DNA of 11,592 bases from JABMRP01 sp964444795. GTDB lineage: Bacteria > Planctomycetota > Planctomycetia > Pirellulales > Thermoguttaceae. The DNA lies in contig CAYUIQ010000264.1 of NCBI GenBank assembly GCA_964444795.1, positions 1 through 11,592 of the forward strand, in the 5' to 3' direction. The position numbers were made by a program, and so were the translations under genes. Below are positions 1 to 5,951 of this stretch, piece by piece. The number at the start of each line of letters is the position of its first letter. Positions within the stretch are counted from its first letter, which is position 1. The notes beneath the pieces are model-generated. The model was given only the letters and a program-made list of their open reading frames with translations, did not search any database and was not told the DNA's origin.

Positions 1-33
1 GGCGACTTGATCTGCCTGGACGTGAGCCGCTAG
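1..33 (+). CDS. 3' end of an upstream gene (partial, ten codons)
   Basis: Reading from base 1, ten sense codons give GDLICLDVSR, followed by a TAG stop at 31-33. The pattern G-x-L-x-C-L-D resembles the closing strand of a PQQ/BamB-type beta-propeller repeat, which would fit a planctomycete secreted protein, but ten residues are too few to assign a family. The frame choice is uncertain because the start of the gene lies outside the window. The 135 bases between this stop and the next start contain a TATACT box at 103-108 that could be a -10 element, without a matching -35 at normal distance. Confidence 0.35.
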   Translation, partial: GDLICLDVSR

Positions 34-168
34 GCGCTTGCCCGGGAAGAGTTGGCGCGAACAAGTCACGTTCCAATTCTCCAGGAAGAATAGCTCGACT
101 GGTATACTGACCGGCGTATCGCGTTGGCGATATCTACCGCGAGCGCGTAGCTCAACTGGAAACGGAGA

Positions 169-1386
169 ATGGTTGAAAGAATGAGCAACCGTGAAGAGAA
201 AAAAATATCCCTTGCACGGCGAGACTTCCTTGTTGCCGCAACAGTAGCCGGCCTTCGTGCGGTGGCAGGCACCCCGGCCAGAGCCGCCAATCAAACGGCC
301 CGTGTGCCGGGAGCGAACGACAAGAAACCCTTCGTCGGAGTCTACTACTACCCCTGGTACAGCGCCCCGAGCGCCGCGTCTGTCGGCCCGAGCGCCGCGT
401 CTGTCGGATGGACGCGCAAAACGCTTCGCGGCCGCCTTGAGCCGAAGCACTTGCCGAAACGGGGCGTTTACAGCAGTCTGGACGCCGAGACGATCGCCGA
501 ACATCTGGCCCAAAGCAAGCGGGGCGGTGTCGGTTTCTGGGCCGTGAGTTGGTGGGGGCCGAACCACAAGACGGATACCGCCTTCAAGAACCACATTCTT
601 ACCCACGCCAGCGCCGAAAAACTGAAATACGCGCTGCTGTACGAGTCGACGGGCCGCTTCGGCTCCTTCAGCAACCCCCGCTACACACACCTTCTCAACG
701 ACTTCCAATACATGGCGGAGCACTACTTCAAGAACCCCCATTACCTGAAGATCGAAGGCAAGCCCGTCGTTTTCATCTACCTGACCCGCGTCTATTTCCG
801 CGACCGAGGACTCGACGCACTGCGTCGCCTGCGCGAGCAACTCCCGGACGTCTATCTCATCGGGGACGACGTGTTCGGACCCAAGTATCGCCCCGAGTAC
901 GCCCGGCTCTGGGACGCAGTGACCGCGTATGACGGTTACGGCCAGTCGCTGCAAGGGGCCGGCGCCACCCGGGCGGCGGTCCAGCGGCTGGGGGCGAACT
1001 ACGCCAACGCGAGAAAGACCGCCAACGGCGTCGGGACGGGCTTCATCCCTTGTGTCAGCCCGGGCTACAACGACAAGGCGGTGCGGCAGGGCCACCCCGG
1101 TCGGGCCCGCTACTTCCAAGACGTGCCCGGCTCGCGCGAGGGGGACCTCTTCCGCGCGATGCTCCGTGACGTCGCGCTGCCGAACGTCGATCCTCTTACG
1201 GGCAACGTCATGATGGTGAACTCGTTCAACGAGTGGTACGAAGATACGCAAATCGAAGCGACGGCCGGCACCGCGCCGCCGACCACCAAAGACAACTCGA
1301 ATTCCGGCGCGTTCTACACCGAGGGCGATATCTATACGGACTACGGATACCTCTATCTCGACCTCCTCCGCGAAGCGACGGAGTGA
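169..1386 (+). CDS. Tat-exported GH99-like glycoside hydrolase
   Basis: This 405-residue protein resembles the glycoside hydrolase family 99 / WbsX-like group, whose known members are endo-acting alpha-mannosidases on glycans. The N-terminus has a Tat-type signal (ARRDFLVAATVAGL, about residues 16-29) with an Ala-rich cleavage region near residue 39, so export in folded form is expected. The mature part opens with VGVYYYPWY (about 57-65), the first strand of the (beta/alpha)8 barrel. Near the end it has NSFNEWYEDTQIEAT, matching the NEWxE signature in which the two glutamates (here E355 and E358) are the family's catalytic pair. An exact seven-residue duplication (PSAASVG twice) follows the first strand. 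A GGAG at 164-167 lies only one base from the first ATG, so the in-frame ATG at 181 is an equally possible start. Substrate is unknown; the gene appears intact. Confidence 0.85.
   Translation: MVERMSNREEKKISLARRDFLVAATVAGLRAVAGTPARAANQTARVPGANDKKPFVGVYYYPWYSAPSAASVGPSAASVGWTRKTLRGRLEPKHLPKRGVYSSLDAETIAEHLAQSKRGGVGFWAVSWWGPNHKTDTAFKNHILTHASAEKLKYALLYESTGRFGSFSNPRYTHLLNDFQYMAEHYFKNPHYLKIEGKPVVFIYLTRVYFRDRGLDALRRLREQLPDVYLIGDDVFGPKYRPEYARLWDAVTAYDGYGQSLQGAGATRAAVQRLGANYANARKTANGVGTGFIPCVSPGYNDKAVRQGHPGRARYFQDVPGSREGDLFRAMLRDVALPNVDPLTGNVMMVNSFNEWYEDTQIEATAGTAPPTTKDNSNSGAFYTEGDIYTDYGYLYLDLLREATE
366..407 (+). repeat. 21-bp perfect tandem duplication inside the GH99-like gene
   Basis: Two identical 21-bp units, 366-386 and 387-407, sit head to tail and keep the reading frame, adding seven residues (PSAASVG). 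Complete identity suggests a recent slippage or duplication event in the loop after the first barrel strand. Confidence 0.9.
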
Positions 1387-1387
1387 C

Positions 1388-1594
1388 CGTTGGCAGGAGT
1401 CGGCCATTGGCCAACCACTCCCGAATGAGCCGGTCACACTCAATTTGGCTGGCCTTGGTGTTCCATTTGCCGAGATAGCTATCGCGGCCGTTGAGAGCGG
1501 CCACAGCCTGCCCCGAGAGCTTGTGGCGGCGGTAAGAAGGGACCCAATGGGGGTCGTTTTCGCTGGGAATGTGCAACCTCCTTCTCGTCCCCAA
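1388..1594 (-). pseudogene. Remnant of a planctomycete-type tyrosine integrase (N-terminal fragment)
   Basis: On the minus strand the open frame reads VPSYRRHKLSGQAV, then LNGRDSYLGKWNTKAS and DRLIREWLANGRLLP. This matches the usual N-terminal arm of planctomycete phage-type integrases (consensus of the form PSYRLHKxSGQAxVxLxGRDxYLGxxxTxxSxxxYDRLIxEWLANGR, recalled from the family). Recognisable similarity runs from about 1545 down to about 1388. After the LP residues the frame runs into the antisense of the GH99-like gene and similarity ends. The SAM-like core-binding and catalytic domains (Arg...HxxR...Tyr) are absent. No good ATG start is visible; the frame opens with TTG at 1594. The fragment lies about 95 bp downstream of tRNA-Phe on the same strand. 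It is best read as a broken integrase; a short functional protein is unlikely. Confidence 0.7.
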
Positions 1595-1689
1595 TTCGGT
1601 AGTCTACCGGATCTTCGGGAAGAAACAGGCCACATTGCCAACCGCCGGCAGGAATCCTAAGTACTGGATTCAGCAGGATTTAGGTTAAG

Positions 1690-1762
1690 TGGACAGGGGC
1701 GGGCTTGAACCGCCGACACCTGGATTTTCAGTCCAGTGCTCTACCAACTGAGCTACCTGTCC
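1690..1762 (-). tRNA. tRNA-Phe (anticodon GAA)
   Basis: The reverse complement folds into a complete 73-nt cloverleaf. The acceptor stem is GGACAGG/CCTGTCC, the D arm GCTC-AGTTGGTA-GAGC, the anticodon arm CTGGA-CTGAAAA-TCCAG with GAA at the anticodon, the variable loop GTGTC, and the T arm GGCGG-TTCAAGC-CCGCC. The discriminator base is A. The bases after it are CTTAA, so the CCA end is not encoded and must be added by the CCA-adding enzyme. All stems pair fully. Confidence 0.97.
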
Positions 1763-1776
1763 ATGGCACTATGGCG

Positions 1777-1796
1777 AACGCCCTCTGGCGGGCGTT
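1777..1796 (-). other. Hairpin in the tRNA-Phe 5' leader
   Basis: AACGCCC (1777-1783) and GGGCGTT (1790-1796) form a 7-bp stem with a 6-nt loop. On the minus strand it falls between the promoter and the mature 5' end of the tRNA, starting close to the expected transcription start, so it would cap the precursor leader removed by RNase P. No T-run follows on either strand, so it is not a standard terminator. Confidence 0.5.
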
Positions 1797-1802
1797 AAGT
1801 TG

Positions 1803-1834
1803 ACTATACTATGCGTTTGCCTGTCGTGTGTCAA
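1803..1834 (-). promoter_or_regulatory. Sigma70-type promoter of tRNA-Phe
   Basis: On the minus strand a perfect TTGACA -35 box (1829-1834) is followed after exactly 17 bases by TAGTAT (1806-1811), with an overlapping TATAGT (1803-1808) that matches the -10 consensus better but gives a 20-base spacer. Transcription would start near 1796, about 35 bases before the mature tRNA. A CAATTC/GAATTG inverted repeat (1832-1837 and 1845-1850) overlaps the outer edge of the -35 box. Confidence 0.7.
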
Positions 1835-1923
1835 TTCGCCCGTGGAATTGTTGGCTCCAGGTTGCCCAAAGATTCGAAGATGTCGAGACGGTCAAACGGC
1901 TTAGGTGCCGAAGTACGGGCACG

Positions 1924-1950
1924 CCGTAGCTTGACAGTTCACCGCTACGG
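1924..1950. promoter_or_regulatory. Operator-like inverted repeat around the -35 box
   Basis: CCGTAGC (1924-1930) and GCTACGG (1944-1950) are perfect inverted repeats separated by 13 bases that include the TTGACA box. Half-site centres are 20 bp apart, about two helical turns, as expected for a dimeric DNA-binding regulator. Related CTACGG and CGTAGC words recur at 2050-2055 and 2067-2072. No regulator gene is visible in the window. Confidence 0.4.
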
Positions 1951-1959
1951 GACTAGGAT
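1931..1959 (+). promoter_or_regulatory. Likely sigma70-type promoter of the envelope gene cluster
   Basis: TTGACA (1931-1936), a 17-base spacer, then TAGGAT (1954-1959). The -35 is perfect and the -10 matches four of six consensus bases. Transcription would begin near 1966, leaving a 5' untranslated region of about 120 bases before the ATG at 2088. It is the best promoter-like pattern seen upstream of the seven co-directional genes. Confidence 0.5.
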
Positions 1960-2087
1960 CGGCGGACGTAGGGGGCTCATATTCTCATCCGCCACGCGGA
2001 GGTCGCGCGGCTCGAAATGGTACGCTTGGGGGGTGCGCGGCGTGTGCCCCTACGGACCGTGTATCTCGTAGCGACAGGAACAGTCCG

Positions 2088-3722
2088 ATGAAGAGGCAAA
2101 GACATCGGCCGTTGGTTCGAGGGTTGGTGGGTCTGGTTGTCTTCGTGGCGCTGGCCGCGGGGCTCCGTCCGGCCGAAGCCGTCACGCCCGACGACCCGAG
2201 AGTGCGGGAGGCGATCGACCGGGGGCTGAAGTTCCTGGAGAGCGGAAACGGCGCCGAAAGTCGATTGGGCGGCAAGGCCCTGGTTGGGCTGGCGCTCTTG
2301 AAGCACGGCGACGACAATGCCAACCATCCGCGGATCATCGAGGCGGTGACCGCGATCCAGAACGCCACGCGCAACAATAACCTCGCCGAGGTCGAGTCGA
2401 ACTTCGCCTATAGCGCGGGCCTGTCGATCATTTTTCTGGTCACGCTCGATCCGAGCAAGTATCGGATCGAGATCGAGGCGTTGCAGGAGTGGTATCTGAA
2501 GACTCAGAAAGGGCACGGCGGGTGGGGATACTTGTCGGGAGGCCATGCCGACACGGGCGACACGTCGATGACACAGTACGCCGTGCTCAGCGCCTGGGAG
2601 GCAGCCCAGGTCGGCCTGCCGATGCCCGCGGATTCGGTCAATCGGGTCGCCCTCTGGCTGCTGAAGACCCAGGATCGCAGCGGCGGTTACGGTTACCAGG
2701 GGAAGCCTTCGGGCGGTCTGGTCCCCATCGAGCAATCCGGGGTGAGGAGCAGTCTCTCGGCCGCCGGGCTGGGTAGCGTCTATATTTCCGCCGACTTGCT
2801 GGGTGTGACCGAACCGGTGAAACCCCGCGACGACGCGCTGCCGCCGGCATTGGAGGAAGTCGAGGAGCGGGAGTTCGACGGCGCGCGCCGCAAGACGCAG
2901 ATCGATCCGAGATGGTTTCGCGCGGTGCAGGATCGGGGCAATGCTTGGATGGCGCGCAACTACAAGATCGACCCCGCCGGATGGACGAACTACTCGCTCT
3001 ACGCATGGGAACGCTATCACAGTTTCCGCGAGGCGGCCGAAGGTCGCGTGGAAAAGGAGCCGGCATGGTATTCTCAGGGCGCGGAGTACCTGCTCCGAAC
3101 ACAGGCCGCCGACGGCAGTTGGGACACGAAATCTGGCAAGGCACCGGACACGGCCTTCGCCCTGCTGTTCTTAATGCGCTCGACCAAGAAGAGTATCGAG
3201 AAGGCCCGCGATTACGGTTCGGGAACGTTGGTCGGCGGGCGAGGACTGCCCAAGGAAACGACCAAAGTCAAGGTGCGTCAGGGAAAGGTCGTGTCCGAGG
3301 CGTCGTTGCGCTGGTCGGACCAATTGCTCGATGCACTGGAAAATCCCGACGCGCCCAACTACGATGACGTGGTCGCCGCGCTGGCCGACGCGTCGGCCGG
3401 CGACATGGAGGCCATGGGCGACGGATACGCCACCCGACTGCGCAAACTGGCCGGCGGAGAAGAGCCGGAAGCCCGAATCGCGGCGATCAGCGTCTTGGCG
3501 CGAAAACGGGATCTGGACAACGTACCGATTATGATCTACGCGCTGACGGACCCCGACTCCAGGGTCGTTGGGGTTGCCCGCGACGGGCTACGGCTGATCA
3601 GCCGCAAGTTCGACGGATTTGAATTACCCGATTCGCCGACTCCGGCCCAGGTCGAGGCGGCCGTCGAGTCGTGGAAGGGCTGGTATCTGGAGATCCGTCC
3701 GGACGCGGAATTCGAGGAGTGA
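2088..3722 (+). CDS. Secreted alpha/alpha-toroid (squalene-cyclase/prenyltransferase-like repeat) protein with HEAT-like tail
   Basis: This 544-residue protein starts with a Sec signal peptide (hydrophobic residues about 11-25, cleavage after AEA near 31). The body has repeated helical-toroid motifs of the prenyltransferase/squalene-oxidase repeat type: KTQKGHGGWGY (about 137-147) followed by DTSMTQYAVLSAWEA, KTQDRSGGYGY (about 193-203), and RTQAADGSWD (about 337-346) followed by PDTAFALLFL. The DxDD catalytic motif of squalene-hopene cyclases is missing, so terpene cyclisation is unlikely; binding or scaffolding in the periplasm fits better. Residues about 461-504 look like one or two HEAT-like repeats. 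AGGA at 2076-2079 sits eight bases before the ATG and supports this start. It is probably first in the cluster; the next gene begins 23 bp after its stop. The fold is clear, the function unknown. Confidence 0.82.
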   Translation: MKRQRHRPLVRGLVGLVVFVALAAGLRPAEAVTPDDPRVREAIDRGLKFLESGNGAESRLGGKALVGLALLKHGDDNANHPRIIEAVTAIQNATRNNNLAEVESNFAYSAGLSIIFLVTLDPSKYRIEIEALQEWYLKTQKGHGGWGYLSGGHADTGDTSMTQYAVLSAWEAAQVGLPMPADSVNRVALWLLKTQDRSGGYGYQGKPSGGLVPIEQSGVRSSLSAAGLGSVYISADLLGVTEPVKPRDDALPPALEEVEEREFDGARRKTQIDPRWFRAVQDRGNAWMARNYKIDPAGWTNYSLYAWERYHSFREAAEGRVEKEPAWYSQGAEYLLRTQAADGSWDTKSGKAPDTAFALLFLMRSTKKSIEKARDYGSGTLVGGRGLPKETTKVKVRQGKVVSEASLRWSDQLLDALENPDAPNYDDVVAALADASAGDMEAMGDGYATRLRKLAGGEEPEARIAAISVLARKRDLDNVPIMIYALTDPDSRVVGVARDGLRLISRKFDGFELPDSPTPAQVEAAVESWKGWYLEIRPDAEFEE

Positions 3723-3745
3723 TTGGAAAAACCGGTCCCCAAAGC

Positions 3746-4597
3746 ATGAACGTGCAAGCATCGCCCCAAACAGCCCCCCGGATCAACGCGCCCGCGGATC
3801 GTCTGCGGGTGACGTCTTACGATCGCGTGTCGAGCATGCTGCTGGCGCTGTTGCTGTTGATCGGCGCGACGGTCCTGACGCTGCTGCTCATTTGGCTCAC
3901 CGGCAAGCTTCTCGCCGCCAAAGCCGTGGTGCCGGTCACCATGGAGCAGATCGGCGAGGGAGGCGGGGCGATGGGCGACGACAGCACGCTGGAGGAGCCC
4001 AGCCTTAGCGAAACCGATCTGGTCGAGCCGGAGCCGGAGCGGACCCTTGCGGTGGTGGCCTCGGCCGTGGCGTCGCGGCAGGCCGTGTTGGCCGATCCGG
4101 CCATCGGACAGGCCGGAGGCGGAGCCGGTGGAGGCGGGCGGATGGCCGGCAGTGGTGACGGAACGCCCGGCATACCACGGCACTGGGAAGTCGTTTTCGC
4201 CCAAAGCACCTTGGAAACCTACGCCCGGCAACTCGACTACTTCGGTATCGAACTGGCCGTCCTGGGTGACGGCGACAAGGTCGTCTACGCGCGGAACGTT
4301 TCCAGTCCCACGCCAACCCAGGAGTCCCGGCCGCGCGATCAAGAGAAACGCTACTACCTCACCTGGCGCCACGGCGGTTTGCAGGAGGCCGACCGCGAAC
4401 TTCTGAAGCGGGCAAAGATCTCCACCGAAGGCCGGCTTATCCTGAAGTTTCTTCCGCCCGGCGTTGAGGCCAATCTGGCCGCCATGGAGAAAAGTCATGC
4501 CGGCGCCGATTCCGAGCGGATCGCCAAGACGCAGTTCGGCATCCTCTCCACGGCAGGCGGATACGAGTTCTATATTTCGGAGCAGACGTTGAAGTAG
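3746..4597 (+). CDS. Single-pass membrane protein with TonB-like layout
   Basis: This 283-residue protein has a basic cytoplasmic N-terminus (R20, R21, R27), one membrane helix (about 31-52), an acidic and Pro/Gly-rich region with a Gly-rich hinge (about 122-143), and a C-terminal globular domain (about 145-283) beginning RHWEVVFAQSTLETYARQLD. The N-in/C-out single-helix design with a flexible linker is like TonB or TolA. However, the helix lacks the TonB histidine and I do not recognise the C-terminal domain as TonB_C. It sits directly before the exbB-like gene, which makes a motor partner plausible; that is inference. The frame extends upstream to a GTG at 3671 inside the preceding gene, but the ATG at 3746 leaves a normal membrane-protein N-terminus. 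No strong ribosome-binding site is seen for either start. Most likely a lineage-specific envelope protein. Confidence 0.75.
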   Translation: MNVQASPQTAPRINAPADRLRVTSYDRVSSMLLALLLLIGATVLTLLLIWLTGKLLAAKAVVPVTMEQIGEGGGAMGDDSTLEEPSLSETDLVEPEPERTLAVVASAVASRQAVLADPAIGQAGGGAGGGGRMAGSGDGTPGIPRHWEVVFAQSTLETYARQLDYFGIELAVLGDGDKVVYARNVSSPTPTQESRPRDQEKRYYLTWRHGGLQEADRELLKRAKISTEGRLILKFLPPGVEANLAAMEKSHAGADSERIAKTQFGILSTAGGYEFYISEQTLK

Positions 4598-4628
4598 GGA
4601 CTGCGGACTAGAGAGAATGATGTCCACG

Positions 4629-4650
4629 CCCGCGGGTTGCATCCCGCGGG
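4629..4650. repeat. GC-rich intergenic hairpin before the exbB-like gene
   Basis: The 8-bp word CCCGCGGG, itself a palindrome, occurs at 4629-4636 and 4643-4650, separated by TTGCAT. It forms a strong 8-bp stem with a 6-nt loop. No T-run follows, so it is not a standard intrinsic terminator. It lies in the only long gap (147 bp) between the clustered genes and could be a REP-like element, a partial attenuator or an mRNA-stabilising structure. The rest of the gap (about 4660-4720) is AT-richer, without a convincing promoter. Confidence 0.6.
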
Positions 4651-4744
4651 TCTGGTGAAGATAGAAACGGATAACTGAAAACCGACCGACCACCTATTTT
4701 TGTATTACTGAATTACCGACCCTTAAGCCCCGAGACGCTTGACT

Positions 4745-5383
4745 ATGGATATTGGCCCAATTACCGAGTATGCGGCGTGGCTGCTCTACGCTGCTCTTGC
4801 CGCGATTGCCCTATGGGGGGCGTTCTGTGTGATTATCGTCTGGCGCCGCGTCGGACAGACCCGGTTTCGCAACGAGGACGAGCAGTCCGAGTTTCTCGAC
4901 CAGGTCGAAGACGTGCTCGCGGCCGGGGATTTCGAGGGAACCGTCCAGATGTGCGACGGCGATCCTCGGGCGATGCCCCAGTTGGTGATGATCGCGGTGA
5001 ATCATCGCGATTCCGGATTCTCCAAAGTGCGGTCGCTGCTGGTCGATCGCTTTCAACGCGACGTCCTTTCCGATCTGGAATATCGCCTGAGTTGGGTGTA
5101 CACGGTGATCAAAAGCGCCCCGATGGTCGGACTGCTGGGAACGGTCGTCGGCATGATGGGCGCTTTCAGCAAGCTGGCCGGGTCGCAGAAAGTCGAGGCG
5201 TCGGCACTGGCCGAGAACATCAGTCTGGCCCTGGTGACCACCGCCTGCGGACTGGCGATTGCCATCCCCCTGGTCCTCTCCACGGCCAGTATCAACGTGC
5301 GCATTCGCAAGATGGAAGATCTGGTGGGCGTCGGACTCACTCGATTTCTCGACACGTTCAAGAAGGCCGTGGGTAGAGATTAG
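4745..5383 (+). CDS. exbB: ExbB/TolQ/MotA-type proton channel subunit
   Basis: This 212-residue inner-membrane protein belongs to the MotA/TolQ/ExbB family, which forms a multimer around ExbD helices and uses the proton gradient to drive envelope work. The first membrane helix is at about 9-33, followed by a cytoplasmic helical domain (about 34-115). The paired helices typical of the family follow, with SAPMVGLLGTVVGMMGAF (124-141) and ALVTTACGLAIAIPLVL (162-178). The conserved pore threonines are present (T133 in LGT and T165/T166). Length is normal for a minimal ExbB. I chose the ATG at 4745; an in-frame TTG at 4739 would add only two residues, and a weak GAG (4732-4734) is the only ribosome-binding candidate. 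The TAG stop lies within the first unit of a heptamer repeat. The symbol reflects family only; substrate specificity cannot be told. Confidence 0.92.
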   Translation: MDIGPITEYAAWLLYAALAAIALWGAFCVIIVWRRVGQTRFRNEDEQSEFLDQVEDVLAAGDFEGTVQMCDGDPRAMPQLVMIAVNHRDSGFSKVRSLLVDRFQRDVLSDLEYRLSWVYTVIKSAPMVGLLGTVVGMMGAFSKLAGSQKVEASALAENISLALVTTACGLAIAIPLVLSTASINVRIRKMEDLVGVGLTRFLDTFKKAVGRD

Positions 5384-5405
5384 CGATTAGGGATTAGGGA
5401 TTGGT
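5378..5405 (+). repeat. GATTAGG heptamer repeat overlapping a stop codon
   Basis: Tandem 7-bp units GATTAGC, GATTAGG, GATTAGG and a decayed GATTGGT run from 5378 to 5405. The TAG stop of the exbB-like gene (5381-5383) lies in the first unit, so the repeat straddles the coding end and the 37-bp gap before exbD. It probably arose by slippage; a regulatory role is not evident. Confidence 0.75.
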
Positions 5406-5420
5406 GAGGAAGGCGTAGAT

Positions 5421-5918
5421 ATGCCGAGTGTGCAGGACTGGAAAAGTCAGATTGCGGAGGAGGAAGGCGGGTCGCCGCTGGCCCGGCGGCCGGTTGACGA
5501 TAGCGCCGAGATGGATATTACGCCAATGATCGACATCACCTTTCTGTTGTTGATCTTCTTCCTCGTCGCGTCGATTCCGGACCCCAATACGGCAACCGAC
5601 CTGGCGCCGGCCCGAAACGGCAAAGGGGTCAGCCCGCAGACGGCCACGATCATCACGGTCGGTGAGCGCGGCGGTCCGGGGCCTCCACTGGTTTATTTGG
5701 GCGACGGCAAGAGCGGGACTCCGTTGCCGGACGACCCCGACTTGCAGGAACAGCAGATCCGCGATGCCGTCGAGCAGGGGTTCTACCGCAAGGCGAAAAC
5801 GACGGTGATTGTCAAGGCGGAGCGGAATCTGCCGTACAAGGAGGTTTACCGAATCGAGGCCGCGGCGAACTCCGTCGAAGGAATCAAGATGTATCAGGCC
5901 GTTCTGGAGAGCGACTAG
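5421..5918 (+). CDS. exbD: ExbD/TolR-type biopolymer transport protein
   Basis: This 165-residue protein has the ExbD layout: a short cytoplasmic N-terminus, one membrane helix preceded by DITPMIDITFLLLIFFLVAS (32-51), and a periplasmic domain. D38 in the TPMID motif corresponds to the proton-carrying aspartate of ExbD/TolR. The periplasmic part ends with the usual pattern (TTVIVKAERNLPYKEVYRIEAAA, about 131-153), in which the VxxKAxxxxPYxxV core is typical of the family. GAGGAAGG just before the ATG supports the start. It would work with the ExbB-like protein encoded 37 bp upstream. The linker after the helix (about 52-95) is rather long and rich in Gly and Pro. A second ExbD follows 33 bp downstream. 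Confidence 0.93.
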   Translation: MPSVQDWKSQIAEEEGGSPLARRPVDDSAEMDITPMIDITFLLLIFFLVASIPDPNTATDLAPARNGKGVSPQTATIITVGERGGPGPPLVYLGDGKSGTPLPDDPDLQEQQIRDAVEQGFYRKAKTTVIVKAERNLPYKEVYRIEAAANSVEGIKMYQAVLESD

Positions 5919-5951
5919 GCTCGTCGCGCCTCCCTGGAGACATAACTTACC

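Larger units (their letters stand above)
1763..2087. other. Non-coding stretch between tRNA-Phe and the gene cluster
   Basis: No convincing gene lies here. A plus-strand open frame at 1811-2071 has no family resemblance, an Arg/Ser-rich composition and no ribosome-binding site, and its start lies inside the tRNA promoter. The stretch contains two divergent promoters (tRNA, minus; cluster, plus), the tRNA leader hairpin, the inverted repeat at 1924-1950, and a weaker inverted repeat CTACG/CGTAG (2050-2054 and 2067-2071) just before the ribosome-binding site of the next gene. Confidence 0.7.

Noticed and set aside
103..108. TATACT as promoter of the GH99-like gene
   Set aside because: A good -10 word, but no -35 match at 15-19 bases upstream; TTCCAA at 71-76 is 26 bases away.
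1389..1421. Possible terminator after the GH99-like gene (GTTGGC/GCCAAC and a competing GGAGT/ACTCC)
   Set aside because: The stems are short, mutually exclusive and not followed by a T-run, and the bases also encode the integrase remnant on the other strand.
1653..1684. Weak inverted repeat AATCCT/AGGATT downstream of tRNA-Phe as a terminator
   Set aside because: It has six pairs with a long loop and no T-tract on the minus strand; this is not enough to call.
1811..2071. 86-codon plus-strand open frame between the tRNA and the toroid gene
   Set aside because: It starts inside the tRNA promoter, has no ribosome-binding site, is Arg/Ser-rich and runs through the cluster promoter.
1977..3020. 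347-codon minus-strand open frame
   Set aside because: It overlaps the toroid gene antisense and has no conserved motif.
3671..3745. Upstream GTG start for the TonB-like gene
   Set aside because: It would overlap the toroid gene by 52 bp and add 25 residues unlike a membrane-protein N-terminus; the ATG at 3746 is more natural.
3536..4693. 385-codon minus-strand open frame
   Set aside because: It is opposite the end of the toroid gene and the TonB-like gene, with no recognisable domain and a composition typical of antisense GC-rich DNA.
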